DNA from: JACCZX01 sp038216465
GTDB lineage: Bacteria > Pseudomonadota > Gammaproteobacteria > Burkholderiales > Burkholderiaceae_F
DNA length: 56,126 nucleotides
Assembly: GCA_038216465.1 (NCBI GenBank)
Contig: JBBQQC010000022.1
Span: forward strand, 1 to 56,126
Direction of reading: 5' to 3'
Made by a program: the position numbers and the translations under genes. A model generated the notes under the pieces. That model worked only from the letters and a program-made list of their open reading frames with translations. It did no database searches and was not told the origin of the DNA. Numbering within the stretch: position 1 is the first letter of the stretch; every line of letters begins with the position of its first letter. Shown here in pieces: positions 45,243-53,660 of this stretch.

Positions 45243-46964
45243 CTGCGCAGGCTGCAAACCGATATTTTGATTCTCGGCTCCGGCGGCGCGGGCTTGTTTG
45301 CGGCGCTGCACGCCAAACAAACGGCGCCCGAGTTGTCGGTCACTGTCGCGGTCAAAGGGCTATTGGGCAAATGCGGCTGCACGCGCATGGTCCAGGGCGG
45401 CTACAACGTCGCGCTGTCGGCCGGTGATTCGGTAGAGCGGCATTTCATGGACACGATTGAAGGCGGTGCCTGGCTCTCGAATCAGGACCTCGCTTGGACG
45501 CTAGTGTCGAGCGCGGTCGAGCGCGTGCGCGAGCTTGAGAATGAGTTGGGCTGCCTGTTCGATCGCAACGCCGATGGCACGATCCATCAGAAGGCGTTTG
45601 CGGGCCAGACGTTCGATCGCACGGTACACAAGGGCGATCTGACCGGCATCGAGATCATCAACCGCCTCGCTGAGCAGGTCTGGGCGCGGAATATCGAGCG
45701 GCTTGAAGAACATCGCGCGCTTGCGTTGATCAAGACCCCAAGCAACGATGCCATTGCCGGTGTGCTGCATGTCGACATGCGTACCGGCGAATATGTGTTC
45801 GTGCAGGCACGCGCAGTGTTGCTTGCCACCGGCGGCGGGCCGACCATGTACAAATATCACACGCCCTCGGGGGACAAGAGTTGCGATGGGTTGGCGATGG
45901 CGCTGCGCGCCGGACTCACGCTGCGTGACATGGAAATGGTTCAATTTCATCCGACCGGTCTACTCGCCGGGAGTGATACCCGCATGACGGGCACGGTGTT
46001 GGAAGAAGGCCTGCGCGGTGCGGGCGGATATCTTTTGAACGGCGCGCGCGATCGTTTCATGCAACAGCATGACGCGCGTGCGGAGCGTGCCACGCGCGAC
46101 ATCGTTTCGCGCGCGATCTTTGCCGAAATGCGTGCCGGTAACACGACGCCGAACGGCGGAGTCTATCTGGCGATGAATCACTTGGGCGCCGACGAAGTGC
46201 GGTCATCGTTCAAAGGCATGGTCGAGCGCTGTGCCGATTGCGGCTTCGACTTGGCTGCTGGCTTGGTCGAAGTCGTTCCCACCGCGCACTACATGATGGG
46301 CGGCGTGCTGTTCAACGGAGATTGCAGCACGTCGCTGCGCGGACTGTTCGCGGCCGGTGAAGATACCGGGGGCGTGCACGGCGCCAATCGGCTCGGCGGC
46401 AACGGCGTTGCAAACTCCACCGTGTTCGGCGCGATTGCGGGCGATGCGATGGCGGCGTGGGTGCGTGTCGAAGGAAAATGGCGCGCGCCCGATGAAGCCG
46501 CGTTGCAGCGCGCCGTCGCTGGCGCAGAACGACCTTTCAACGCGGAATCCGGCGATGTCGAGGCAATTCGCGAAGCTTTGCTCGAATGCATGTGGGAAGA
46601 CGTCGGCATCGTGCGCAACGACGCTGGACTGGCGCGCGCATCGCTGCGGCTCGACGAGCTCGCCGAACAGCTGAACGCAACCGGCATGGCAAGCGATGAG
46701 CGTGCGTTCAACCTGACGTGGCACGACTGGCTCAATTTATCCAATTTGATTCTCGTCAGCCGCTCGATACGAAGTGCCGCAGCCGAGCGTCGCGAATCGC
46801 GCGGCGCCCATTTCCGCGACGATTTTCCGCAGCGCGGGCCGCTCGAGGAGTCGTCGTATGTCACTGTGCGTTTGAAGAGTGCCGAGCCGGGCCAGTTCGA
46901 GCTCGGCGAGCAGCGGGTGAAGTTCTCGATCGTCCGGCCGGGCGAGTCGTTGCTGACGCAATGA
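45243..46964 (+). CDS. SdhA/FrdA/NadB-like FAD-binding protein with non-ATG start
   Basis: The flavoprotein of about 573 residues has ILGSGGAGLFAALHAK (FAD loop), CTRMVQGGYNVAL, MEMVQFHPTGLL, RGAGGYLLNGARDRFM, RATRDIVSRAIFAEMRAG, TAHYMMGGV and HGANRLGGNGVANS. These are the succinate dehydrogenase/fumarate reductase catalytic elements, so it likely oxidises or reduces a dicarboxylate C-C bond. C46 replaces the His that binds FAD covalently in SdhA, so FAD should be non-covalent. No iron-sulfur or cytochrome subunit is beside it. No ATG or GTG fits: TTG 45267 would cut the first strand, and CTG 45243 (after AGAGAG) restores it. The stop overlaps the next start (ATGA). Confidence 0.88.
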   Translation: MRRLQTDILILGSGGAGLFAALHAKQTAPELSVTVAVKGLLGKCGCTRMVQGGYNVALSAGDSVERHFMDTIEGGAWLSNQDLAWTLVSSAVERVRELENELGCLFDRNADGTIHQKAFAGQTFDRTVHKGDLTGIEIINRLAEQVWARNIERLEEHRALALIKTPSNDAIAGVLHVDMRTGEYVFVQARAVLLATGGGPTMYKYHTPSGDKSCDGLAMALRAGLTLRDMEMVQFHPTGLLAGSDTRMTGTVLEEGLRGAGGYLLNGARDRFMQQHDARAERATRDIVSRAIFAEMRAGNTTPNGGVYLAMNHLGADEVRSSFKGMVERCADCGFDLAAGLVEVVPTAHYMMGGVLFNGDCSTSLRGLFAAGEDTGGVHGANRLGGNGVANSTVFGAIAGDAMAAWVRVEGKWRAPDEAALQRAVAGAERPFNAESGDVEAIREALLECMWEDVGIVRNDAGLARASLRLDELAEQLNATGMASDERAFNLTWHDWLNLSNLILVSRSIRSAAAERRESRGAHFRDDFPQRGPLEESSYVTVRLKSAEPGQFELGEQRVKFSIVRPGESLLTQ

Positions 46965-47896
46965 TCGTCATCAGTGAGTTCATGGATGCCGAATCCGTTG
47001 CGCAGTTGCGCGCGGAATTCCAGGTGCGTCATGACCCGCACCTCGTCGAGGATACGCAACAATTGCATGCAGCCTTGAAATCGGCAGATGCACTGATCGT
47101 TCGCAATCGAACCCAGGTTGACGCGGCGTTGATCGCCAGCGCTCCGAGGCTGCGTGTTGTGGGGCGCCTGGGGGTCGGGCTCGACAACATCGACGCACTC
47201 GCTTGCGCTGCGCGCGCGATCGAGGTAATTCCCGCCACCGGCGCGAACGCCATCTCGGTCGCCGAGTACGTCCTCGCCACCGCGATGATGTTGCTGCGCG
47301 GCGCGTATCAAGCGTCGGACGAAGTCGCCGCCGGCGACTGGCCGCGGCCCAAGTTATCGCAGGGCCGCGAAATCTGCGGCAAGACGCTCGGACTGGTCGG
47401 CTTCGGCTCGATCGGTCGCGTCACCGCGCAGCGGGCTCAAAGTCTCGGAATGCATGTCATCGCGTACGACGCACTGCTCGCAGAGAATGATGCTGCATGG
47501 CATGAACGTGGGGTCGCGCGGAAAAATCTGGATCAAGTGCTGACCGAAGCTGATGTTGTCTCGTTGCATGTGCCGCTCGACAACCGGACGCGCGGGTTAG
47601 TCAACGCGTCACGCATCGCGTCGATGAAACCCGGTGCGATCCTGATCAATACCGCGCGTGGTGGGATCGTTGATGAAGCTGCGCTAGCGGCTGCGTTGCG
47701 TGCCGGATCGTTGGCAGGTGCAGCGCTCGATGTATTCGAGCAGGAGCCCTTGGCAGCGAGCTCCGTGCTGGCGGACCTACCCAACCTGATTCTGACACCC
47801 CATATTGCCGGCGTGACGCGAGAGTCCAACGTCCGCGTCGGCGGGATGATCGCGAAGCTTGTTGCAGCATCACTGCGCGCCGCGCGACCGCGATGA
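46961..47896 (+). CDS. D-2-hydroxyacid dehydrogenase family enzyme (SlcC/SerA-like)
   Basis: The 311-residue protein is a D-isomer-specific 2-hydroxyacid dehydrogenase. GLVGFGSIGRVTAQ holds the NAD loop (147-152), R233 in TARGG and E262 in FEQEP the catalytic pair, and H281 in LTPHIAG the base. Its size and cluster position resemble (S)-sulfolactate dehydrogenase SlcC, known to work together with a ComC-type enzyme, but related 3-phosphoglycerate or malate-like substrates are equally possible. Translation is coupled on both sides through ATGA overlaps. Confidence 0.92.
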   Translation: MIVISEFMDAESVAQLRAEFQVRHDPHLVEDTQQLHAALKSADALIVRNRTQVDAALIASAPRLRVVGRLGVGLDNIDALACAARAIEVIPATGANAISVAEYVLATAMMLLRGAYQASDEVAAGDWPRPKLSQGREICGKTLGLVGFGSIGRVTAQRAQSLGMHVIAYDALLAENDAAWHERGVARKNLDQVLTEADVVSLHVPLDNRTRGLVNASRIASMKPGAILINTARGGIVDEAALAAALRAGSLAGAALDVFEQEPLAASSVLADLPNLILTPHIAGVTRESNVRVGGMIAKLVAASLRAARPR

Positions 47897-48912
47897 CGAT
47901 CGTCTCATTGCAACGCCTTGAAACTGTCGCCGAGCGAGCACTCCTGAATGCGGGTGCAAATCAGACGATGGCAGCTTGCACCGCGCGCGCGTTGGTGGCG
48001 GCCGACGCGGAAGGCCTGGCGTCGCACGGTATTGCACGCGTTGCGCAATACGCAGCACATTTGAGGAACGGGCGTGCCAACGGTGAGGCCGTCCCCCGTA
48101 TTGCGCACGCGCGAGCCGCTGCGTGCCTGGTCGATGCGGAAAACGGGCTGGCATTCCCCGCGTGTTCAAAGGCGGTGGACGAAGCGATCGCGCGTGCACG
48201 CGCGCTGGGCGTCGGCTTTGCGGCGGTGACCAACAGCCATCACTTCGGTGTGGCGGCGCATCACTTATCGAGCGTCGCGCAGCAAGGGATGGTCGGCCTT
48301 GCATTCGGCAATTCGCCGGCCGCAATGCCTGCGTGGGGCGGCAAACGCGCGCTGTTCGGAACCAATCCGATTGCCGCCATTTTTCCGCGCCAGAATGCGG
48401 CGCCGCTGTGCATCGACCTTTCGCTATCGGAAGCCGCGCGCGGCAAGGTGATGATCGCCGCACAGCAAGGCCAACCGATTCCACTGGGCTGGGCGCTCGA
48501 CCGCGACGGTCAACCGACGACGGACGCGAAGGCGGCGCTCGACGGCGTGATGCTCCCCGCGGGCGGCGTCAAGGGAGCGATGCTCGCTCTGATCGTCGAG
48601 TTGCTGTGCGTGACCTTGACCGGCGCGAATTTTGGCTTCGAGGCCGATTCCTTCTTCGTTGAGCAAGGCAACCAGCCGCGGCTCGGGCAGGCGTTTCTGG
48701 TGATCGATCCCGCTGCGCTGGCGGGCGTCGATGTTTATCACTCCCGGGTCGAAGCACTGATCGCCGCGATGTGCGCAGATCCCGAGGTACGCTTGCCCGG
48801 CGAGCGGCGCACGCGGCTCGCACAGCAGGCGAGTCGCGATGGTGTCGACATACCCGACCCGGTGTTTGCTCGGCTGGTGCAGCTTGCCGCGTCGGAAAAG
48901 GAGCCGCAGTGA
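47893..48912 (+). CDS. Malate/L-lactate dehydrogenase family (Ldh2/ComC-like) oxidoreductase
   Basis: The 339-residue protein belongs to the LDH2/MDHG2 family, a fold unrelated to the neighbouring dehydrogenase. S44-H45-G46 in ASHGIARV and H117 in NSHHFG are conserved substrate-site residues, and WGGKRALFGTNPIAAIFP and LPAGGVKGAMLALIVELL complete it. Members include (R)-sulfolactate dehydrogenase ComC, ureidoglycolate dehydrogenase and malate dehydrogenase. It reduces a 2-oxo acid to one hydroxy enantiomer. Starts in ATGA with the upstream gene. Confidence 0.92.
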   Translation: MTIVSLQRLETVAERALLNAGANQTMAACTARALVAADAEGLASHGIARVAQYAAHLRNGRANGEAVPRIAHARAAACLVDAENGLAFPACSKAVDEAIARARALGVGFAAVTNSHHFGVAAHHLSSVAQQGMVGLAFGNSPAAMPAWGGKRALFGTNPIAAIFPRQNAAPLCIDLSLSEAARGKVMIAAQQGQPIPLGWALDRDGQPTTDAKAALDGVMLPAGGVKGAMLALIVELLCVTLTGANFGFEADSFFVEQGNQPRLGQAFLVIDPAALAGVDVYHSRVEALIAAMCADPEVRLPGERRTRLAQQASRDGVDIPDPVFARLVQLAASEKEPQ

Positions 48913-49283
48913 ACGGCATTGTCTTGCTCGCTCACGGATCTCGCGATCGGCAGTGGGTCGTTCCCTTCGAGACGTTGCGCGGCATGGTCCTGGACCGATT
49001 GCCGCAATCCGCCGTGGCTCTTGCTTATCTTGAACATTCAGTTCCTGACTTTGTCACCGCGGTCGACCAACTGGTTGCGCGCGGCGCAACGTTGATCAAC
49101 GTCGTGCCGTTGTTCCTCGGGCCTGGTGGTCACGTGCGAAGAGACGTTCCGCAGCTCGTGCAGGATGCGATGGCGCGGCACTCCGAAGTGCAGTTCGCGC
49201 TTCAACTGCCTATCGGCGATGCTCCGACGGTGCTCGATGCAATCGCCGATTACGCCGCATCGACGCCGCAGCCACCGAGTTAG
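48909..49283 (+). CDS. cbiX: CbiX-type sirohydrochlorin chelatase
   Basis: The 124-residue protein is a short CbiX/SirB-like chelatase: H9 in LLAHGSRD and H75 in GPGGHVRRDVP are the two metal-site histidines. It inserts Fe or Co into sirohydrochlorin. The GTG start overlaps the Ldh stop (GTGA), so it is translated with the catabolic cluster. Its job matches the siroheme enzyme genes 1.2 kb downstream on the other strand (SUMT and sulfite reductase), where a ferrochelatase step is otherwise missing. It ends convergent with the next gene, overlapping by 4 nt. Confidence 0.9.
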   Translation: MNGIVLLAHGSRDRQWVVPFETLRGMVLDRLPQSAVALAYLEHSVPDFVTAVDQLVARGATLINVVPLFLGPGGHVRRDVPQLVQDAMARHSEVQFALQLPIGDAPTVLDAIADYAASTPQPPS

Positions 49284-49723
49284 TTGTTGTCCCTGGCGCC
49301 CAGTTTCCGCTGCGCGCTCTCCTTGATCATCAAATCAAAGCATTGGCGGCCCGCGCTATGCGCCCACTGTAATTGAGGCGCACCGGCATATCGATCCGTC
49401 GCGCGTGATCCGCTTGCGAAGTTTGCGCAAAGCCGGAACGACTGGCTGCCTGTGATCTCGTAGCCGTACGCGGCCTGGGTCTCGGGGTCTTTCAGCGCAC
49501 TGAGTCCGGGCTCCGCCGCGAGAGCTTCGAGCGTGGTCGGCAACGCACCGTGGCGCTTCCAGTAAAGGTTGACTGCGGCGTCGAGCGCGGCCAGATCACT
49601 CACTCGATGCGCGTCCAGCCGATACTCGCGCTGCCGGTGTGGAGGCTCGAGCATCACCGCCGCGGCAATCGCGGCGACAACAGCCAGAGTTGCGGCGGCG
49701 AGCAGCAGTTTGCCGGCGCTCAT
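49280..49723 (-). CDS. Hypothetical membrane-anchored protein
   Basis: The 147-residue protein has one N-terminal hydrophobic helix (about 4-28), then a soluble domain with ALDAAVNLYWKRHGALPTTL, YGYEITGSQSFRLCANFASG and GRQCFDLMIK. It resembles a pseudopilin-like or anchored periplasmic domain in outline, with two Cys that could pair. I do not recognise a family. The ATG overlaps the stop of the DUF5671 gene (ATGA), so the two are co-translated. Confidence 0.68.
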   Translation of the reverse strand: MSAGKLLLAAATLAVVAAIAAAVMLEPPHRQREYRLDAHRVSDLAALDAAVNLYWKRHGALPTTLEALAAEPGLSALKDPETQAAYGYEITGSQSFRLCANFASGSRATDRYAGAPQLQWAHSAGRQCFDLMIKESAQRKLGARDNN

Positions 49724-50355
49724 TCGCGCTCTTCCTGACGCAGATCCAGCAGGTAGTAGCCGAGTAGCGCACCGGCGATGACGGCGACCGTGGCCACCTT
49801 CAGCATGAACCGGACCGTCAATTCCCCGCCCAGCAGGTTGTAAACGAGTGCAATCAGATCGCCGGACAAGATGGTGACCGCAGTAAACAGAGTGAGATAC
49901 GTCAACCATCTGCGCACTGCCGACAATCGCTTGACCGGATCCAGCGCCAGGCCGCGGTTGATGTACCAGGACATGAATACGAGCAGCGGGAAGCCCACCA
50001 ACAGTGCCGAGGCGGAAAATCGCATGCTGTCCGCTCTCCAGGTTCCAATTCGCGCCGCGGCGTCCGGAAGGGCACGGTCGATCAAATCGAACACGAGGCT
50101 GCCGAGGTGAAACGCGGTCAGATAGAGCGCCGAGAACAGCACCAGATAGAGGAACGCCTCGCGTGCCGACAAGTATGGGCGTGGCTTGGGTACAGGTATC
50201 GGAAAATCGGAATCGACAAACGCGCTGAGCGCGGTCTTCGCCTGCGCCGGGGTCCAGCCGGCTTCGAGCATCGAATTCTGAATATCAGTGCGGGGCAGAT
50301 CACGCAGCAGCGCGTCTCTGACGAAGCGTTCTAGGTCAACCGTTCCAGAAGCCAT
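49720..50355 (-). CDS. DUF5671 membrane protein
   Basis: The 211-residue protein begins with a soluble helical region of about 60 residues (FVRDALLRDLPRTDIQNSML, EAGWTPAQAKTALSAF), then YLSAREAFLYLVLFSALYLT and three further helices, and ends YYLLDLRQEE. This matches the DUF5671 membrane domain, of unknown function. AAGGAA upstream supports the ATG at 50355. It forms a two-gene operon with the next gene. Confidence 0.85.
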   Translation of the reverse strand: MASGTVDLERFVRDALLRDLPRTDIQNSMLEAGWTPAQAKTALSAFVDSDFPIPVPKPRPYLSAREAFLYLVLFSALYLTAFHLGSLVFDLIDRALPDAAARIGTWRADSMRFSASALLVGFPLLVFMSWYINRGLALDPVKRLSAVRRWLTYLTLFTAVTILSGDLIALVYNLLGGELTVRFMLKVATVAVIAGALLGYYLLDLRQEERE

Positions 50356-50483
50356 GGCCGTTCCTTGCAAAGGAATGGTGGCTTTGTACGGCGGCGAAGC
50401 CGCAAGAGGAGCCTGCAAACGCGCCGATAGCGGAAAACGCTACCGCTGGTGTTTCGAGTCGCAACTCCGGCCCACTAGGGCAG

Positions 50484-51278
50484 TTACGCGGCGCGCCTCA
50501 TCGCATCGCGAAGCGAGCTCGAACGTTCGAGCGCACCACGCAGAGCCTCGCCGATCAGCAACATCACCGGCCCTTGGTTCAAATCGGGAGCGGACAGTGA
50601 AGCGGAGTCCAACGTTCCGATCCAGGTTCGCGAGTTCGCCAGGCTGACGCTTTCGAGAACTGCAATCGGCGTGGCCGCGGGCAGGCCGCCGGCAATCAGC
50701 CGCTGCACGGTGGACGCGATGTGGCGCCCCGCCATATAGACGCCGAGCGAACCGCCTGCTCGGACGCTGAGCATCGCCGGCGCCCACGTAGCATCGTCGT
50801 GCTCGTCGCAGACGCACGGCGTCAAGAACGTCACCGCGCGGGCCACGCCGCGCAAGGTGAGCGAAGCCTGCATCTCCGCTGCAGCGGCGCTTGCCGCAGT
50901 AATTCCCGGGACGACTTCGAACGTGATTCCGGCCTTACGCAGCGCGTGCATCTCTTCGTCGAGTCGGCCGAAGATCGATGGGTCGCCGCCTTTCAGCCGA
51001 ACGACGCACGCTGCTCTGAGCGCGCAATCGACCAGCGACTTGTTGATGAAGAGCTGTGCGGTCGAGGGACGCTGCGCGCGCTTGCCGACCGCAATCCGCT
51101 TGGCCTTTGACGCAAGCTGCAGTACTGCGGAGTCAACTAACGCATCGTGCAGCACGAAGTCGGCCCGCGCGAGTATGCGCACCGCCCGCACCGTCAGCAG
51201 GTCGGCCGCACCAGGTCCGGCGCCGACGAAGTAGACCCGCGGCTCCGATCGCTCAGAGAATGTGTCCCGCTCAATCAT
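50484..51278 (-). CDS. cobA: Uroporphyrinogen-III C-methyltransferase (SUMT)
   Basis: The 264-residue protein has VYFVGAGPGAADLLTVRAVR, CVVRLKGGDPSIFGRLDEEM, VVPGITAASAAAAEMQASLT and GVYMAGRH, the SAM-dependent precorrin methyltransferase motifs. It makes precorrin-2 from uroporphyrinogen III for siroheme or cobalamin. It lacks the CysG N-terminal dehydrogenase/chelatase domain. The ATG at 51278 overlaps the DUF934 gene by 8 nt, tying it to sulfite reduction. Its product is the siroheme precursor needed by the sulfite reductase two genes upstream. Confidence 0.94.
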   Translation of the reverse strand: MIERDTFSERSEPRVYFVGAGPGAADLLTVRAVRILARADFVLHDALVDSAVLQLASKAKRIAVGKRAQRPSTAQLFINKSLVDCALRAACVVRLKGGDPSIFGRLDEEMHALRKAGITFEVVPGITAASAAAAEMQASLTLRGVARAVTFLTPCVCDEHDDATWAPAMLSVRAGGSLGVYMAGRHIASTVQRLIAGGLPAATPIAVLESVSLANSRTWIGTLDSASLSAPDLNQGPVMLLIGEALRGALERSSSLRDAMRRAA

Positions 51279-51798
51279 TGGTTTGCGCTGCCAGCTCGCA
51301 TGCATTCGGTCGCGCGTGCCGGCGAAAGGCCGGCAGTGGATTGTCGGCGGCGCCCTGATACGCATTCGAAAAAGTCCGCAGCGCCCGCATCGCCCTATCG
51401 CGATCCTGATCCACTCGCAACAGGAAAGAGGAGAAGCCGACACGGCGCAGGAAGAACAACTGATCGACCAGAACGTCTCCGATCGCACGCAGATCGCCGC
51501 GGTACCGATACCGGCTTCGCAGCATGGCTGCAGTCGAACAACCGCGTCCGTCGTTGAATACCGGAAAATCGATCGCGATCAGTGGCACCGCATCCAGGTG
51601 AGGCACCAGCGCAACCGGATCGTCGATGGGCGACAGCCATACTCCATGTGCGGCCGATGGGGGTTGAGCGAGGTACAACGCCAGCGGCACCAACGCCGCC
51701 GCGTTTTCTCTGGTGACAGAATTTCGCTCGCGCACGACTGGCCAGTCGTCGGCGGTCCAGACACCGTCGCGTGTCAATAGGCGCGTGGTAGTGCTCAT
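51271..51798 (-). CDS. DUF934 protein of the sulfite-reductase operon
   Basis: The 175-residue protein contains ALYLAQPPSAAHGVWLSPID, VALVPHLDAVPLIAIDFPVF and FNDGRGCSTAAMLRSRYRYR, typical of the DUF934 family. In betaproteobacteria these genes follow cysI and precede cysH. Its activity is unknown; a role in assimilatory sulfate reduction is the accepted guess. ATGA overlap with the upstream sulfite reductase couples translation. Confidence 0.92.
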   Translation of the reverse strand: MSTTTRLLTRDGVWTADDWPVVRERNSVTRENAAALVPLALYLAQPPSAAHGVWLSPIDDPVALVPHLDAVPLIAIDFPVFNDGRGCSTAAMLRSRYRYRGDLRAIGDVLVDQLFFLRRVGFSSFLLRVDQDRDRAMRALRTFSNAYQGAADNPLPAFRRHARPNACELAAQTND

Positions 51799-53486
51799 GC
51801 GGTCATCTCGGCGACGCGGTCGTGCGCATAGACACCGTCGCGGTAAACGCGCTCCTTAAATGGTGTCGGGCCGACGCGCGTGACGGTATCAATAAAGCGC
51901 TCGCCGTCTTCCCGCAGCGACACGAATGTCTCGATCAGCCGCTCGATGACGTCTGGCATCTGCTCGGCCTTGAACGACGGGCCGATGATCCGGCCGATCG
52001 CTACTCTTGCCGTACCGGCTGATGAACCGTCGGCGCCGCCTAGCGAAACCTGGTACCACTCGTCACCATCTTTGTCGACACCGAGGATGCCGATGTGCCC
52101 GACATGATGATGTCCGCAGGAGTTGATGCAGCCCGAGATATTGATGTTGATGTCGCCGAGGTCGTGCAGATAGTCGAGGTCATCGAAGCGACGCTGAATG
52201 CTTTCGGCAATCGGTATCGATTTGGCATTCGCCAGCGAACAGAAGTCTCCGCCTGGACACGCAATGATGTCGGTCAGCAATCCGACGTTGGGAGTCGCCA
52301 GCCCCGCGGCCTTGGCCTCCTGCCACAGCGTGCGCAACCGATCCATGCGGATGTCGGGCAGGATCAGATTCTGTTCGTGCGACACGCGAATCTCACCGAA
52401 TCCGAAACGGTCGGCCCACTCTGCGACTTGATCCATCTGCTCCGCGGTAGCGTCGCCCGGTGCGATTCCAGTCGGCTTCAACGACAGCACCACCGAGCGG
52501 TAACCGGCTACCCGATGCGGCTTGACGCTGCGCTCGACCCAGCGCGCAAAGACGCGGTCTGAAAGGTCGAGCGCCTGCTCGTCGAACTTCTTGTAGGCCG
52601 GGGGCACGAAGTAGCTGGCAACGCGCTGCAACTCGGTGTCGGTCACCGTTGATGGCCCGTCGCCGAACGGAGCAAAGTCCTCCTCCACCTGGCGTGCGAA
52701 TTCCTCGATGCCCAGCGATCGCACCAGAATCTTGATGCGAGCCTTATGGATGTTGTCGCGCCGGCCGTGACGGTTATAGATACGCAGAATGGATTCGATA
52801 TACGTCAGATACTGTCGCCACGGCAGAAATTCGCGGATGACCGCGCCGATGATCGGCGTGCGCCCCATGCCGCCACCGACCAGCACGCGAAAACCGAGGG
52901 CGCCGTCCGGCGCGCGTGTCAGGTGCAAGCCAATGTCGTGAAATGCCACCGCCGCGCGGTCTTCGCGCGCACCGTTGATGGCGATCTTGAATTTGCGCGG
53001 CAGCCAGGTGAACTCGGGATGAAACGAAGACCACTGACGCAGAATTTCGCAGAACGCGCGGGGGTCGATCAGTTCATCTGCCGCAACGCCGGCAAACTCG
53101 TCACTGGTAATGTTGCGAACTGCGTTGCCGCTGGTTTGAATCGCATGCATCTCGACTGCCGCCAACTCCTCAAGAATGTCGGGCGAATCCTCGATCCGAA
53201 TCCAGTTGAATTGGATGTTCTGCCGGGTGGTGAAGTGCCCGTACCCGCGGTCATAGCGACGCGCGATATGCGCCAGTGTGCGCAGCTGTTTGGCCGACAG
53301 CACGCCGTACGGAATCGCTATGCGCAACATCGGCGCGTGACGCTGCACGTATAGACCATTGCGCAGACGCAGCGGTCTGTACTCGTCTTCGGACAACTGC
53401 CCGCTGAGAAAGCGCGCTGTCTGATCGCGGTATTCGGCCACACGCTCGGCTACGAGAGAGCGATCGAGTGCGTCGTATTGGTACAT
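51795..53486 (-). CDS. cysI: Nitrite/sulfite reductase hemoprotein (assimilatory, CysI-like)
   Basis: The 563-residue protein has two ferredoxin-like nitrite/sulfite reductase repeats and the siroheme-4Fe4S cysteines C410, C416, C453 and C457 (CPGGDFC and SGCINSC). YGHFTTRQNIQFNWIRIEDS and TSGNAVRNITSD fit siroheme binding. It reduces sulfite to sulfide for cysteine synthesis. No CysJ flavoprotein is adjacent, so electrons probably come from ferredoxin. First gene of a run with DUF934 and SUMT. An inverted repeat lies upstream. Confidence 0.95.
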   Translation of the reverse strand: MYQYDALDRSLVAERVAEYRDQTARFLSGQLSEDEYRPLRLRNGLYVQRHAPMLRIAIPYGVLSAKQLRTLAHIARRYDRGYGHFTTRQNIQFNWIRIEDSPDILEELAAVEMHAIQTSGNAVRNITSDEFAGVAADELIDPRAFCEILRQWSSFHPEFTWLPRKFKIAINGAREDRAAVAFHDIGLHLTRAPDGALGFRVLVGGGMGRTPIIGAVIREFLPWRQYLTYIESILRIYNRHGRRDNIHKARIKILVRSLGIEEFARQVEEDFAPFGDGPSTVTDTELQRVASYFVPPAYKKFDEQALDLSDRVFARWVERSVKPHRVAGYRSVVLSLKPTGIAPGDATAEQMDQVAEWADRFGFGEIRVSHEQNLILPDIRMDRLRTLWQEAKAAGLATPNVGLLTDIIACPGGDFCSLANAKSIPIAESIQRRFDDLDYLHDLGDININISGCINSCGHHHVGHIGILGVDKDGDEWYQVSLGGADGSSAGTARVAIGRIIGPSFKAEQMPDVIERLIETFVSLREDGERFIDTVTRVGPTPFKERVYRDGVYAHDRVAEMTA

Positions 53487-53558
53487 GACCTGCCGGCATC
53501 GGGTGCGGCTTCAGAATTTAGCCCGTCCACCGTCCGGTAAATGATCAAAGCCAGCATT

Positions 53559-53581
53559 GCTTATCGTGGTGCGCGATAAGC
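53559..53581. promoter_or_regulatory. 8-bp inverted repeat in the divergent sulfite reductase/rhodanese promoter
   Basis: GCTTATCG (53559-53566) and CGATAAGC (53574-53581) are perfect inverted copies spaced by 7 nt. The position, between divergent starts at 53486 and 53661, suits an operator for a LysR-type regulator such as CysB. The identity of the regulator is inference. Confidence 0.5.
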
Positions 53582-53660
53582 CTTATTCGATCAGCAGTCT
53601 TGCTTTGAACAATTTGTTCTTTGGGGCTCGTTATGTCGACCGGACAATGCTCAGCTATCT

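Noticed and set aside
46289..47311. Minus-strand frame of 340 codons
   Set aside because: It lies antisense to two overlapping dehydrogenase/flavoprotein genes with intact catalytic motifs.
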